Part shown: piece after piece, positions 16,674 through 24,639 of the stretch
How positions within the stretch are numbered: the first letter of the stretch is position 1
Layout: every line of letters begins with the position of its first letter
Assembly (NCBI RefSeq): GCF_003945385.1
Contig: NZ_AP018920.1
Coordinates: 3,844,001 to 3,908,000, forward strand
DNA from: Pseudonocardia autotrophica
GTDB lineage: Bacteria > Actinomycetota > Actinomycetes > Mycobacteriales > Pseudonocardiaceae
Direction of reading: 5' to 3'
Length of the DNA stretch: 64,000 nucleotides
Program-made: the position numbers and the translations under genes
Notes under the pieces: model-generated
Database searches by the model: none
Told to the model about the DNA's origin: nothing
The model's input: only the letters and a program-made list of their open reading frames with translations

Positions 16674-17383
16674 TGGCCGGGCTCGCATCGCTGGTACTCG
16701 CCGATGCCCGCTTCCCCGGCGGCGGGCACGTCCACTCGGGCGGGCTGGAGGAGGCGGTCGCCCGCGATCTGGTGTCCGACGTGCCGTCGCTCGGGGCGTT
16801 CCTGCGGGGGCGGCTGCGCACCGCGGGCCGGGTCGCCGCGGCGTTCGCCGCCGCCGCGGTGACGCTCGCGCAGGCTCCCGGGGCCGGTCCCGGCCGCGCT
16901 CCGGCGGGCGTCGCCTGGGACGTGCTGGATGCCGCACTCGACGCACGGACCCCGTCGGCGGCGCAGCGCGACGCGTCCCGGGCGCAGGGGAAGGCGTCGC
17001 TGCGGGCGGCCCGGGCGGCCTGGCCGTCGCCGCTGCTGGACACGCTGGTCGCCGTGCACCCCCGGCCACACCATCCGCTGCTGCTCGGCGCCGTGATCGG
17101 GCACGCGGGCGAGTCACCCGCGGCGGCCGCCCGGTGCGCCGGTTACCTGGCCGTGTCCGGGCCCGCCTCGGCCGCGGTGCGGCTGCTCGGGCTGGATCCG
17201 TTCGCGGTGAACTCCGCACTGGTCGCGCTCGACGCCGAGCTCGACGCGATCGTGCATGAGGCTGCCGCGCTCGCGGCCGGGCCGGTCGACGAGCTTCCGG
17301 CGCCCGGAGCGCCGGTGCTCGACCTGATGGCCGAGTCCCACGTCCGACACCACCGAGAAAGGGTGCGTCTCTTTGCCTCCTGA
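16673..17383 (+). CDS. ureF: Urease accessory protein UreF
   Basis: The 236-residue UreF is recognised by its opening [20 protein letters not shown] and by helical blocks such as [20 protein letters not shown] and [16 protein letters not shown]. UreF helps UreG and UreD load nickel and CO2 into apo-urease and gates the GTPase. It starts in the overlap TGATG with ureC and overlaps the ureG start by 11 bp. Confidence 0.9.
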   Translation: MAGLASLVLADARFPGGGHVHSGGLEEAVARDLVSDVPSLGAFLRGRLRTAGRVAAAFAAAAVTLAQAPGAGPGRAPAGVAWDVLDAALDARTPSAAQRDASRAQGKASLRAARAAWPSPLLDTLVAVHPRPHHPLLLGAVIGHAGESPAAAARCAGYLAVSGPASAAVRLLGLDPFAVNSALVALDAELDAIVHEAAALAAGPVDELPAPGAPVLDLMAESHVRHHRERVRLFAS

Positions 17384-18095
17384 GCGTTCCGGCACGCAAA
17401 CCGGCCACGGTCACGGCCACCTGATCAGCTTCGATCCGACGGTCACCGACCACGACCACCACGCGCCCGCACCGCCGTCCGGCAGGGCCGTCCGGATCGG
17501 CATCGGCGGCCCGGTCGGATCGGGCAAGACCGCGCTGGTCGCGGCGCTCGCCCGCAGCCTCGCCGGCCGGGTGCGGCTGGCGGTGGTCACCAACGACATC
17601 TACACCACCGAGGACGCCGACTTCCTGCGCCGGGCCGGGGTGCTCGCCCCGGACCGGGTCGAGGCCGTGCAGACCGGCTGCTGCCCGCACACCGCGATCC
17701 GCGACGACATCACCGCGAACCTGGACGCGATCGATCTGCTCGAGGAGCGGTTCGGCGATCTGGACCTGGTGCTCGTCGAGTCCGGCGGGGACAACCTGAC
17801 CGCGGTGTTCTCCCGCGGGCTGGTCGACCGGCAGATCTTCGTCGTCGACGTCGCGGGCGGTGACAAGGTGCCGCGCAAGGGCGGCCCCGGAGTCACCACC
17901 GCCGACCTGCTGGTGATCAACAAGACCGACCTGGCGCCGCTGGTCGGTGCCGACCTGGACGTGATGCGCGGTGACGCGGCCCGGATCCGCGGCGAGCTCC
18001 CGGTGATCGCCCAGTCGCTGGTCGTGGATCCGGGTGCCGGTGAGGTCGGTGCCTGGGTGCTGGAGCAGGTCGCCGCCGTTCGCGCGGCGGTGTGA
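17373..18095 (+). CDS. ureG: Urease accessory GTPase UreG
   Basis: The 240-residue SIMIBI GTPase supplies energy for nickel insertion. The P-loop is [11 protein letters not shown] near residue 50, and the metal-binding CPH is in [12 protein letters not shown]. The switch region is [11 protein letters not shown] and the guanine motif NKTD. The N-terminus is unusually rich in histidine (HGHGH and DHDHH), which may store nickel. No ureE is present, so this tail may partly replace UreE. I chose the TTG at 17373, inside ureF, because GAAAGGG lies eight bases upstream. Confidence 0.94.
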   Translation: MPPERSGTQTGHGHGHLISFDPTVTDHDHHAPAPPSGRAVRIGIGGPVGSGKTALVAALARSLAGRVRLAVVTNDIYTTEDADFLRRAGVLAPDRVEAVQTGCCPHTAIRDDITANLDAIDLLEERFGDLDLVLVESGGDNLTAVFSRGLVDRQIFVVDVAGGDKVPRKGGPGVTTADLLVINKTDLAPLVGADLDVMRGDAARIRGELPVIAQSLVVDPGAGEVGAWVLEQVAAVRAAV

Positions 18096-18884
18096 ATGCG
18101 GGCCCGGGCGGCGCTGGCCGTGCAGTGGCGCGGCGGCCGCAGCGTGGTGACGACGCTGCGGGCGCAGGCCCCGCTCGCACTCGTCCCGCGCCGGGGTGCG
18201 ACGGCCGCCGCCCGGCCGGCGGCCGAGGTGCACCTGGTCGGATCGGCGGCCACCCCGCTGGCCGGTGACGACGTCGAGATCGAGGTCACCGTCGGCCCCG
18301 GCGCGAGCCTGCTGCTGACCGGCGTCGCCGCGGCGGTCGCGCTGCCGGGGGCCGGGCGGCCGAGCCGGACCCTGCTGCGTTGCCGGGTCGACGAGGACGC
18401 CTCGCTGATCCACCGGCCGGAACCGACCGTGGTGACCGGGCGCGCCGACCACCACACGGTGCTCGACGTCGAGCTGGCGCCGACGGCGTCGCTGCGGGCC
18501 CGCGACGTGCTCGTCGCCGGGCGGACCGGGGAGCGGCCGGGGCGCTACCGCGGCACCGTCCGGATCACCGACGGTGGCCGCCCGCTGCTGGTGCAGACCC
18601 AGGAGGTCGGCGATCCGCTGCTCGACGGCTCGGCCGCGCACCTGGCCGGGCACCGGGTGCTCGGCACCGAGGTGGTGATCGGCACCGGCCCGGCGCCGGA
18701 GCCGATGGCCGGGGACGGCTGGAGCGTGTCCCCGCTGCCGGTGCGCGGTGCGCTGGCGACGGCCGTCGCGCACGATGCGGTCACCGCGCAGCGGCGGCTC
18801 GCCGCGGCACTGGCCAGGCTCGCGGCCCAGGATCCCGGGCATGCCCCCGGTCCCGATCCGGCGGTGGGGCTCCGAGCCGGGTGA
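18096..18884 (+). CDS. ureD: Urease accessory protein UreD (UreH)
   Basis: A 262-residue beta-rich protein beginning directly after the ureG stop. UreD signatures are visible in LVGSAATPLAGDDVEIEVTV, GASLLLTGVAA and DASLIHRPEPTVV. It scaffolds the urease apoprotein and channels nickel from UreG. The last nine codons, including the stop, lie in a 27-bp sequence repeated 64 bp further on, just before a 64-bp hairpin. This suggests local duplication at the end of the operon. Confidence 0.9.
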   Translation: MRARAALAVQWRGGRSVVTTLRAQAPLALVPRRGATAAARPAAEVHLVGSAATPLAGDDVEIEVTVGPGASLLLTGVAAAVALPGAGRPSRTLLRCRVDEDASLIHRPEPTVVTGRADHHTVLDVELAPTASLRARDVLVAGRTGERPGRYRGTVRITDGGRPLLVQTQEVGDPLLDGSAAHLAGHRVLGTEVVIGTGPAPEPMAGDGWSVSPLPVRGALATAVAHDAVTAQRRLAAALARLAAQDPGHAPGPDPAVGLRAG

Positions 18885-18951
18885 TCAGCGCGCACCTCGG
18901 GATCGCCGCCCGGCCCCCGAGCCCGCGGTGGGGCTCCGAGCCGGGTGATCA
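18861..18951. repeat. 27-bp direct repeat at the ureD 3' end
   Basis: The stretch from 18861 to 18887 (beginning GCGGTGGGGCTCCGAGCC and ending in GTGATCA) recurs exactly at 18925-18951. The first copy encodes the UreD C-terminus and stop. The second is non-coding and merges into the left arm of the hairpin at 18946-19009. Confidence 0.85.
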
Positions 18952-19009
18952 CCGTCCGGTGGAGGGCAGGTGCCATCTGCGGCACCGATCCTCCACCGGA
19001 CGGTGATCA
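18946..19009. repeat. 64-bp nested hairpin element, copy 1
   Basis: The left arm TGATCACCGTCCGGTGGAG (18946-18964) is perfectly complementary to 18991-19009. The loop contains an inner stem, GGTGCC with GGCACC. It lies between the convergent ureD and DUF559 genes and so can act as a bidirectional terminator. A related element in opposite orientation occurs at 19991-20054, on the other side of the DUF559 gene. Confidence 0.85.
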
Positions 19010-19042
19010 CGGCCCGGCTCCGGATCATCGCCCGGCTCGTCA

Positions 19043-19960
19043 TCACGGCCCGGACGGCGATCGCCGTCCACGGTGCACGGCGTCGCGGATCGCGGCGACC
19101 GTCCGGCCGGGCGACTCGTGGATGTCCGACCAGGTGAACCGCAGGACCGTCCACCCGGCGGCGACCAGGGCGTTCTGCTTGCGCCGGTCGTTGCGGAACC
19201 GCTCGGTGTCGACGTGCCACGCCCAGCCGTCCACCTCGATCGCGACGTGCGCCTCGGGGAAGGCCAGGTCCACGGTCCACCGGCCGAAGGCCATCCCCCG
19301 GACCATGCCGGAGACCCCGGCCCTCCTCAGCAGGGCCGTGAGCCGTCGCTCCGCGGCCGAGTCGGCCCGGTCCATCGCACCGAGCAGCAACCTGCCGGCC
19401 CTGCCCATGCCGTGACCACCGAGGGCCCGGTGGTGGGCAGCCTGCAGCTGCGCCGGGGACACGTGGCGCTGCAGAGCCCGGTCGAGGAACGCAGCGCCCT
19501 GTTCCAGCCCGGCCGCCGTCTCGAGGACGGTCAGCGCGACGGACGTGACGATCAGCTGTCGCACGACGACCCGATCCGCATCCGCGAGGTCCTTGTGCCG
19601 CAGTCGGACCCCGGGCCGGGCACGGCGCCGCAGCGCCCGCGGGACCGTCACCGCAACGGTCGCCGGGAGCCCGGGCAGCAGGCCGTGCCAGAACGCGGCG
19701 GCCGGACCGTGCACGGTGCACCGGTGCCCCGCCCACAGCGCCACGGCACGGAGCCGCGCCTCCGGGGAGAGCCGGTGCCCGGACACCAGGTAGACGCCGG
19801 GGAACAGCTCGATCCAGGCCCCGGTCTCCCGCCTGCGGGCGACGGTCCGCGCCCCGACACCGCATCCGAGCGCCTGCGCCCGGGACAGCACGCCGGCCTG
19901 TTCGGTGAGCAGTTCCGCCAGTCGCACCGCCGGAGCATCCGGGACCGGAGCAGCCACCAC
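19043..19960 (-). CDS. AbiEi-like N-terminal domain plus DUF559 nuclease-fold protein
   Basis: The 305-residue protein has an N-terminal helical region like the AbiEi antitoxin/transcriptional regulator (LLTEQAGVLSRAQALGCGV, ELFPGVYLVSG). Its C-terminal DUF559 domain has the Vsr/PD-(D/E)xK fold: Glu in SAAERRL, Asp in WTVDLAF, E-x-D in AIEVDGW, and the last strand AGWTVLRFTWSDI. Such proteins are abundant in actinobacteria and have no settled function. DNA cleavage and defence roles are inferred from the fold only. No toxin partner (AbiEii) is adjacent. It is bracketed by inverted copies of the 64-bp hairpin element. Confidence 0.8.
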   Translation of the reverse strand: MVAAPVPDAPAVRLAELLTEQAGVLSRAQALGCGVGARTVARRRETGAWIELFPGVYLVSGHRLSPEARLRAVALWAGHRCTVHGPAAAFWHGLLPGLPATVAVTVPRALRRRARPGVRLRHKDLADADRVVVRQLIVTSVALTVLETAAGLEQGAAFLDRALQRHVSPAQLQAAHHRALGGHGMGRAGRLLLGAMDRADSAAERRLTALLRRAGVSGMVRGMAFGRWTVDLAFPEAHVAIEVDGWAWHVDTERFRNDRRKQNALVAAGWTVLRFTWSDIHESPGRTVAAIRDAVHRGRRSPSGP

Positions 19961-19990
19961 GGTCGATCCCCGGGCCGCGGTTCACTCGAG

Positions 19991-20054
19991 TGATCGCGAT
20001 CCGGTGCAGGTCTGGTGCCGCCGACGGCACCTGCCCTCCACCGGACGGTGATCA
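19991..20054. repeat. 64-bp nested hairpin element, copy 2 (inverted)
   Basis: Read on the minus strand this matches copy 1 (18946-19009) through TGATCACCGTCCGGTGGAG and the following bases. One arm has diverged, so its outer stem is imperfect. The inner stem GGTGCCG with CGGCACC is stronger than in copy 1. Its end supplies the TGA stop codon of the IclR gene (20052-20054), and it separates that gene from the DUF559 gene on the same strand. Confidence 0.8.
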
Positions 20055-20837
20055 GGTGTCCCGGGCCACCCGGTCGGCGGCGGCCTGCAGCAGCGGGACG
20101 GCGGACTCCAGCAGCGTGTCGGTCATCCGGGTGGTCGGCCCGGAGATGGAGATGGCGGCGGGCAGCGGCCCGTTCAGCGCGACGGCGACGCAGCGCACCC
20201 CGAGCTCCTGCTCGCCCTCGTCCAGCGCGTAGCCGGCGGCCCGGACCTTGTCCAGCTCGGCGTCGAAGGTGTCCCGGTCGGTGATCGTGTTGTCGGTGTG
20301 CGACACCATCTCGGTGTGCCGCATGATCTCCCGCACCCGGTCCGGGGCCATCCGGGCGAGCATCGCCTTGCCGACGGCCGTGCAGTGCGGTGAGACGCGT
20401 CTGCCCACCTCGGTGAACATCCGCATCGAGTGCCGGCCGGGCTCCTGCGCCACGTAGACGACCTGGTTGCCCTCCAGCAGCGCCAGGTTGGCGCTCTCGC
20501 CGAGCGCGTCGACCAGCTCGGCGAGCCGCGGTCGCGCCCACACCCCGACCAGCCGGCCCGCGGCGTCACCGAGCCGGACCAGCCGGGGGCCCAGCGCGTA
20601 CTCGCGGGAGGACTGCTGGCGCACGTAGCCGCGACCGGCCAGCGTCCGGACCAGCCGGTGGATCGTCGGCAGCGGCAGCCCGGAGGACGCGGCCAGGTGG
20701 GACAGGCTGACCGTCCCCCCGGCGTCGGCCATCGCCTCCAGGAGGTCGACCGCCCGCTCCACCGACTGCACGGTGCCGGAACGGACCGGGGCGGCGGATC
20801 CGCCGGCGTCGTCGTCCCCGGTATCGCTGTTCCGCAT
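20052..20837 (-). CDS. IclR family transcriptional regulator
   Basis: The 261-residue protein has an N-terminal winged helix (VQSVERAVDLLEAMADAGGT, then LSHLAASSGLPLPTIHRLVR) and a C-terminal ligand-binding domain. The latter shows the typical PHCTAVGKAMLARM and the stretch GVRCVAVAL. IclR proteins bind small organic acids such as glyoxylate. Its divergent neighbour is a hydroxypyruvate isomerase gene, so control of glyoxylate or hydroxypyruvate metabolism is likely. A dyad CGGAA-N6-TTCCG lies between them. Confidence 0.88.
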   Translation of the reverse strand: MRNSDTGDDDAGGSAAPVRSGTVQSVERAVDLLEAMADAGGTVSLSHLAASSGLPLPTIHRLVRTLAGRGYVRQQSSREYALGPRLVRLGDAAGRLVGVWARPRLAELVDALGESANLALLEGNQVVYVAQEPGRHSMRMFTEVGRRVSPHCTAVGKAMLARMAPDRVREIMRHTEMVSHTDNTITDRDTFDAELDKVRAAGYALDEGEQELGVRCVAVALNGPLPAAISISGPTTRMTDTLLESAVPLLQAAADRVARDT

Positions 20838-20896
20838 GACGAAAACCCTAGCCGTTCGGTGATCCTCGGTGCAGCAACCGCCGCAGCCGCACCGGT

Positions 20897-20954
20897 TTGA
20901 CAGCGCCCGGAAGCCGTGCTCGGATCAGAATCATTCGTCGGAACGCGTCTTCCG
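20897..20954 (+). promoter_or_regulatory. Promoter and IclR-type dyad before hyi
   Basis: A TTGACA at 20897-20902 has a weak TCGGAT 17 bp downstream (20920-20925). Behind them lies the inverted repeat CGGAA-CGCGTC-TTCCG at 20939-20954, about 32 bp before the hyi start. The arrangement fits repression of hyi by the divergent IclR protein. Confidence 0.45.
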
Positions 20955-20985
20955 TATCGTGGAACTCCCGGAGGAGTCGACACCA

Positions 20986-21816
20986 GTGCCGAGCATCCCG
21001 CCGACCACTCAGCCGATCGCTCAGCCGATCACACTGCCGCTGCCGCTCACCGCGAACTGCTCGATCCTGTTCCCGGACCTGCCGATCACCGCGCGGCCCG
21101 CCGCCGCGGCCGCCGCCGGCTTCGACGCGGTCGAGTTCTGGTGGCCGTTCGAGCGGTCGGTGCCCGGCGACGCCGAGATCGACGGGTTCGTGACCGCGGT
21201 GTCCGACGCCGGGGTCGTGCTGTCCGGCCTGAACTTCACCGGTGGGGACATGGCCGCCGGCGAGCGGGGCATCCTGTCCGATCCGGCGCGCCGCGCCGAG
21301 TTCGCCGACAACGTCGACGTCGCGGTCGGCATCGGGGAGCGGCTCGGCGCCACCGGATTCAACGCGTTGTACGGCAACCGGCTCGACGGTCTCGACCCGG
21401 CCGCACAGGACGAGGCGGCCGCGGAGAACCTGGCGCTGGCCGGGCGGGCGGCGGCCCGGATCGGCGCCGTCGCGCTGCTGGAGCCGATCAGCGGGATCGA
21501 CCGCTACCCGCTGCGGACCGCCGCCGACGCCGTCGCGGTGCTCGACCGGACCGGATCCGACGACGTCCGGCTGCTGCTCGACGTGTTCCATCTCGCCGTC
21601 AACGGCGACGACCCGGCCGCCGCGATCGACCAGCACGCCGACCGGATCGGGCACGTCCAGATCGCCGACGCACCCGGCCGCGGCGAGCCGGGCACCGGGA
21701 CGTTGCCGATCGCCGCGCTCGTCGACCGGGTGGTCGCCGCCGGCTACCGCGGGCGGATCAGCCTGGAGTACCGGCCCGTCACGGCCGATCCGTTCGGCTG
21801 GCTGACGGTCCGCTGA
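20986..21816 (+). CDS. hyi: Hydroxypyruvate isomerase (TIM-barrel)
   Basis: The 276-residue xylose-isomerase-like TIM barrel matches hydroxypyruvate isomerase. It has ANCSILFPDLP at the start, FDAVEFWWPF, the catalytic glutamates in LLEPISGIDRYPL and SLEYRP, and HVQIADAPGRGEPGTG. The enzyme interconverts hydroxypyruvate and tartronate semialdehyde in glyoxylate assimilation. Glyoxylate carboligase and tartronate semialdehyde reductase genes are not in the window. The GTG at 20986 has GGAGGAG about nine bases upstream. It is probably controlled by the divergent IclR regulator. Confidence 0.85.
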   Translation: MPSIPPTTQPIAQPITLPLPLTANCSILFPDLPITARPAAAAAAGFDAVEFWWPFERSVPGDAEIDGFVTAVSDAGVVLSGLNFTGGDMAAGERGILSDPARRAEFADNVDVAVGIGERLGATGFNALYGNRLDGLDPAAQDEAAAENLALAGRAAARIGAVALLEPISGIDRYPLRTAADAVAVLDRTGSDDVRLLLDVFHLAVNGDDPAAAIDQHADRIGHVQIADAPGRGEPGTGTLPIAALVDRVVAAGYRGRISLEYRPVTADPFGWLTVR

Positions 21817-21863
21817 GCCGCGGGGGCAGCTCGCCGGAGCACACGGCCGGGCGATCCGCCGGC

Positions 21864-21998
21864 CCGATCGCGTCGTTGCTGACCCTGGGCGGGCGCGACG
21901 CCCGCGATCTCTTCCCGGCCGTCCAGTGGGCGCTACGCCCGCATTTCCGTCCCCGATCGCCCGATCACGTCGTTGCTCGACCGGTGGGCCTCACGCCC
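21864..21998. repeat. Repeated GGGCG hairpins between hyi and the STAS gene
   Basis: The junction of the convergent hyi and STAS genes holds two tiny perfect hairpins, GGGCG-CGA-CGCCC (21891-21903) and GGGCG-CTA-CGCCC (21928-21940). A weaker third (21986-21998) lies inside the STAS 3' end. A longer direct repeat beginning CCGATCGCGTCGTTGCT at 21864 recurs with one change at 21961, a 97-bp period, so the STAS tail is partly duplicated. The hairpins probably terminate both genes. Confidence 0.6.
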
Positions 21999-22399
21999 GC
22001 GATGCTCTCCCGGGGCCGCGGGACCCGCCCGACGGCGGCAATCGCCCGGACCGCAGCCTCAGCCGACGGGTACGCACTGCACCGCAGCAGAACCTGACGG
22101 GCGCGCAGCGGCAGCAGCTCCGCCCGGCCGCCGCAGCCGGCGAGATGCACCCGCACACCCCCGTCCGGCGAGCGGGTGGCAACCCCGCCGAGAGCCTCGG
22201 TCGCCGGGCCGTCGAACTCGCTGACCCCGCCCAGGTCCAGTACGACGTCCACCGGTCCGGTGCCACACGCCCGCTGCGCATCGATCATCCGGGCGATCGC
22301 CTCGGCACCCCGCCGGTCCAGCCGGCCGGTCACCCGGACCAGCCGGACGCCGGGGGCGGCCGGTTCGACTGCGAGCCCGGTCGCCGGGTCGTTCCGCAC
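21965..22399 (-). CDS. STAS domain protein
   Basis: A 144-residue STAS protein starting at GTG 22399 with GAGGAGG six bases upstream. The fold shows in GVRLVRVTGRLDRRGAEAIA and VDVVLDLGGVSEFDGPATEA. The last motif normally carries the phosphorylatable Ser (D-S-S-G), but here reads FDGPATEAL with no Ser at the acceptor position. It may therefore bind partners without being switched by a kinase. The C-terminal 30 residues are Arg/Pro-rich and overlap a repeat. There is no anti-sigma gene next to it. Confidence 0.7.
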   Translation of the reverse strand: MRNDPATGLAVEPAAPGVRLVRVTGRLDRRGAEAIARMIDAQRACGTGPVDVVLDLGGVSEFDGPATEALGGVATRSPDGGVRVHLAGCGGRAELLPLRARQVLLRCSAYPSAEAAVRAIAAVGRVPRPRESIAGVRPTGRATT

Positions 22400-22906
22400 G
22401 AAGTCCTCCTCGTCGTCGCGCGGCCCCCTGCGGACCGCCTGACCCCGGGCTTCCCGGTCTCCGTGCGGTTACACCGGCACCGCAGGCTGGATCGATCCGG
22501 CGGTGCGCCCGGCGATTCATTGGCCCGGACGCCCCTGTGCGTGATATACATCACCCGCCGTCGGGCCGGACACGACAGTCCCGACTCGACGGAGCCCTTC
22601 GACCCTGCCGTCCCCCGGGGTGCCGCGTCAGTATTGGCGGGTCGGCCTCGGGGGCCGGTGCACGCAGGACCCACCACCCGCCGCTGGGGAGCGGGCGGGT
22701 GGCGCCCCATGGCCGGAGCCGGCGCGTTCGGGACCGCCGGCTCCGGCCATCAGGCGCTCGGCCCGTCGGCCCGGATCCACGGCGTGCGTGCCCGCTACGT
22801 CGGGTGTCCCGGCAGCACGGCGAGGCAACCGGTGGCCGGTCACCGGCGACGGCGCACGGCGCGCGGCGGCACCGGATCGTCCGGCGTGCAGCTGCGGCGA
22901 GCAGCG
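22400..22906. other. 507-bp non-coding region with strong hairpins
   Basis: No gene is supported here. A perfect 15-bp stem (ATGGCCGGAGCCGGC at 22709-22723 with 22736-22750, 12-base loop) and a 9-bp stem (CCACCCGCC at 22674-22682 with 22694-22702) stand side by side. They lie downstream of the lyase gene on its strand. The dyad GTGAT-ATAC-ATCAC at 22541-22554 sits in an AT-richer patch about 150 bp upstream of the STAS gene and may be part of its promoter. Confidence 0.6.
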
Positions 22907-23809
22907 TCAGGCCGTCCCCTGGTCCCGGTAGCGCTCCTCCAGCTCCCGGATCTCGCCGAGACCGACGAGCTCGGCGAAGGGGTCCACGCCGCCGAGCCGG
23001 TCGAGCATCGCGGCCGGCGTGCCATCGGCACGCAGCACCCGCAGGAACTCCCCCATCGCCGCGGTCGCGGCCAGCAGGGTGCCGATCGGGAACAGCACCA
23101 GCGCGAACCCGAGCTCGGCGAGCCGCTCCAGCGACAGCGGCGGGGTGCGCCCGCCCTCGGCCCAGTTGAACACCAGCTTGTGTCCCTGCAGCGCGGACGC
23201 GACCTGCTCGATGTGCGCCTCCGAGGTGGGCGCCTCGACGAAGAGCAGATCGGCGCCGGCGTCGGCGAAGCGCTTGGCCCGGTCGACGGCGGCGTCCAGG
23301 CCGTCCACCGCGGCGGCGTCGGTACGGGCGATGATCAGCAGGTCCGGGTCGCTCCGGGCGTCGACCGCCGCCCTGATCTTCGCCGCCATCTCGCCGGCCG
23401 GGACGACCTGCTTGCCCGACATGTGCCCGCACCGCTTGGGCATGACCTGGTCCTCCATGTGCAGCGCAGCGACCCCGGCCCGCTCGTAGTCGCGCACGGT
23501 GCGGATCACGTTGACCGGGTTCCCGTAGCCGGTGTCCGCGTCAGCGATCAGCGGCAGGTCGACGGCGTCGGCCAGCCGGGCGGCGTGCGCGGCCATCTCG
23601 GCGCCACCGAGCAGCCCGACGTCGGGGCGCCCGAGCAGGCCCGCCGTCGAGCCGAAGCCGGTCATGTACACCGCGCCGAACCCGGCCTGTTCGACGAGCC
23701 GGGCGGACAGCGCGTCGTAGGCGCCGGGGGCGAGCAGCGGCTCGCCGGAATCGAGCAGGGCACGCAGCCGGGCACGCCGGTCGCCGGGCTTGCTGAGCAG
23801 GTCACCCAC
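22907..23809 (-). CDS. Isocitrate lyase/PEP mutase-family lyase
   Basis: The 300-residue protein is of the short isocitrate lyase/phosphoenolpyruvate mutase type. Features are APGAYDALSARLVEQAGFGA, the Mg-binding DADTGYGNP near residue 91, the catalytic loop KRCGHMSGK near 125 and IIARTDA. The Cys-containing loop favours C-C lyases (methylisocitrate lyase, dimethylmalate lyase or oxaloacetate decarboxylase-like) over phosphonate mutases. The exact substrate cannot be read from sequence. It is divergent from a GntR gene, and an operator-like GTTGT-GT-ACAAC lies 16 bp upstream of its ATG. Confidence 0.82.
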   Translation of the reverse strand: MGDLLSKPGDRRARLRALLDSGEPLLAPGAYDALSARLVEQAGFGAVYMTGFGSTAGLLGRPDVGLLGGAEMAAHAARLADAVDLPLIADADTGYGNPVNVIRTVRDYERAGVAALHMEDQVMPKRCGHMSGKQVVPAGEMAAKIRAAVDARSDPDLLIIARTDAAAVDGLDAAVDRAKRFADAGADLLFVEAPTSEAHIEQVASALQGHKLVFNWAEGGRTPPLSLERLAELGFALVLFPIGTLLAATAAMGEFLRVLRADGTPAAMLDRLGGVDPFAELVGLGEIRELEERYRDQGTA

Positions 23810-23824
23810 GGCAATCCTTTCATC

Positions 23825-23836
23825 GTTGTGTACAAC
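23825..23836. promoter_or_regulatory. GntR operator candidate, lyase side
   Basis: GTTGTGTACAAC has perfect 5-bp arms around GT and lies just upstream of the lyase start. A near-identical site, GTTGCATACAAC, lies at 23911-23922 before the GntR gene. The pair fits FadR-type GntR binding. Confidence 0.6.
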
Positions 23837-23910
23837 CAGACCCAGCCTGCCTTCGTCACACCGGGATCACCACCCATTGGGGGTCGGTGGGTGACCTGAC
23901 ACACTCGGCA

Positions 23911-23922
23911 GTTGCATACAAC
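23911..23922. promoter_or_regulatory. GntR operator candidate, regulator side
   Basis: GTTGCATACAAC (GTTG/CAAC arms) sits 12 bp before the GntR start, overlapping the likely promoter and abutting its ribosome-binding site GGAGGTGG. It should allow autorepression together with the site at 23825-23836. Confidence 0.6.
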
Positions 23923-23934
23923 TGGAGGTGGATG

Positions 23935-24639
23935 ATGTCCGAGGCCACGCCCCGCCGGGCCTCCGAGCGGGCCCAGACGGCGCTGCGCGAGCAGATCCTC
24001 TCCGGCGACCTGCCCGGTGGCACCCGTCTCGGCGAGGTCGAGCTCGCCGAGCGGCTCGGGCTGTCCCGCACCCCGGTCCGCGAGGCGTTGTCCCGGCTGG
24101 CCGCCGAGGGTCTCGTCGAGCTGCACGCGCACCGCGGCGCCCGGGTCACCGAGTTCACCGAGACCGACCTGGAGGACATCTTCGACGTCCGCCGGGCGCT
24201 GGAGCCGCGCGCGACCGAGCGGGCCGCGGGCCGTGCGAGTACAGCCGACCTCGACGAGCTCGACGCCCTCGCGCAGGAGATGCTCGCGATCGGTTCCCCC
24301 GGCCCCGGCCAGGACCTCGACCGGCTGGTCGAGCTGAACCAGCGGTTCCACGCCCGGCTGCTCGAGATCGCCGCCGCCCCGACGCTCACCGCCGCGCTGG
24401 CCGGCGTCGTCCACGCGCCGGTCGTGCTGCGGACCTTCCACAGCTACGACGCGGCGTCGCTGGCCCGCAGCCTCGCGCACCACGTCGAGATCGTCGCCGC
24501 GCTGCGGGCCGGCGACGGCGGCTGGGCGGCCGCGGTGATGGTGTCCCATCTCGCCAACGCCCGCGCCGTGATGACAGCGGCTCGGGGGGTTCTCCCCACT
24601 GCCCCGAGTGGTGTGAACCGGAACGATGGCTGTTCGTGA
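23935..24639 (+). CDS. GntR family regulator (FadR/VanR subgroup)
   Basis: The 234-residue protein has an N-terminal winged helix (LREQILSGDLPGGTRL, LAERLGLSRTPVREALSRLA) and a helical FCD ligand domain. The FCD domain carries the metal/ligand residues in DIFDVRRALEP, LNQRFHARLLEIA and LAHHVEIVAALRAGD. GGAGG lies six bases before the ATG at 23935, and an ATG at 23932 is adjacent. It should repress the divergent lyase gene through two matching operators. Its stop overlaps the desaturase start by four bases, so the desaturase is probably cotranscribed. Confidence 0.87.
   Translation: MSEATPRRASERAQTALREQILSGDLPGGTRLGEVELAERLGLSRTPVREALSRLAAEGLVELHAHRGARVTEFTETDLEDIFDVRRALEPRATERAAGRASTADLDELDALAQEMLAIGSPGPGQDLDRLVELNQRFHARLLEIAAAPTLTAALAGVVHAPVVLRTFHSYDAASLARSLAHHVEIVAALRAGDGGWAAAVMVSHLANARAVMTAARGVLPTAPSGVNRNDGCS

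Noticed and set aside
15666..18842. A 1058-codon minus-strand frame opposite ureC to ureD
   Set aside because: It is antisense to well-recognised urease genes, has no domain features and reflects the lack of stop codons in very GC-rich DNA.
22541..22554. GTGATATACATCAC as a CRP-type box
   Set aside because: The spacing fits poorly with TGTGA-N6-TCACA and no target start lies at a normal distance. I recorded it only as a dyad.
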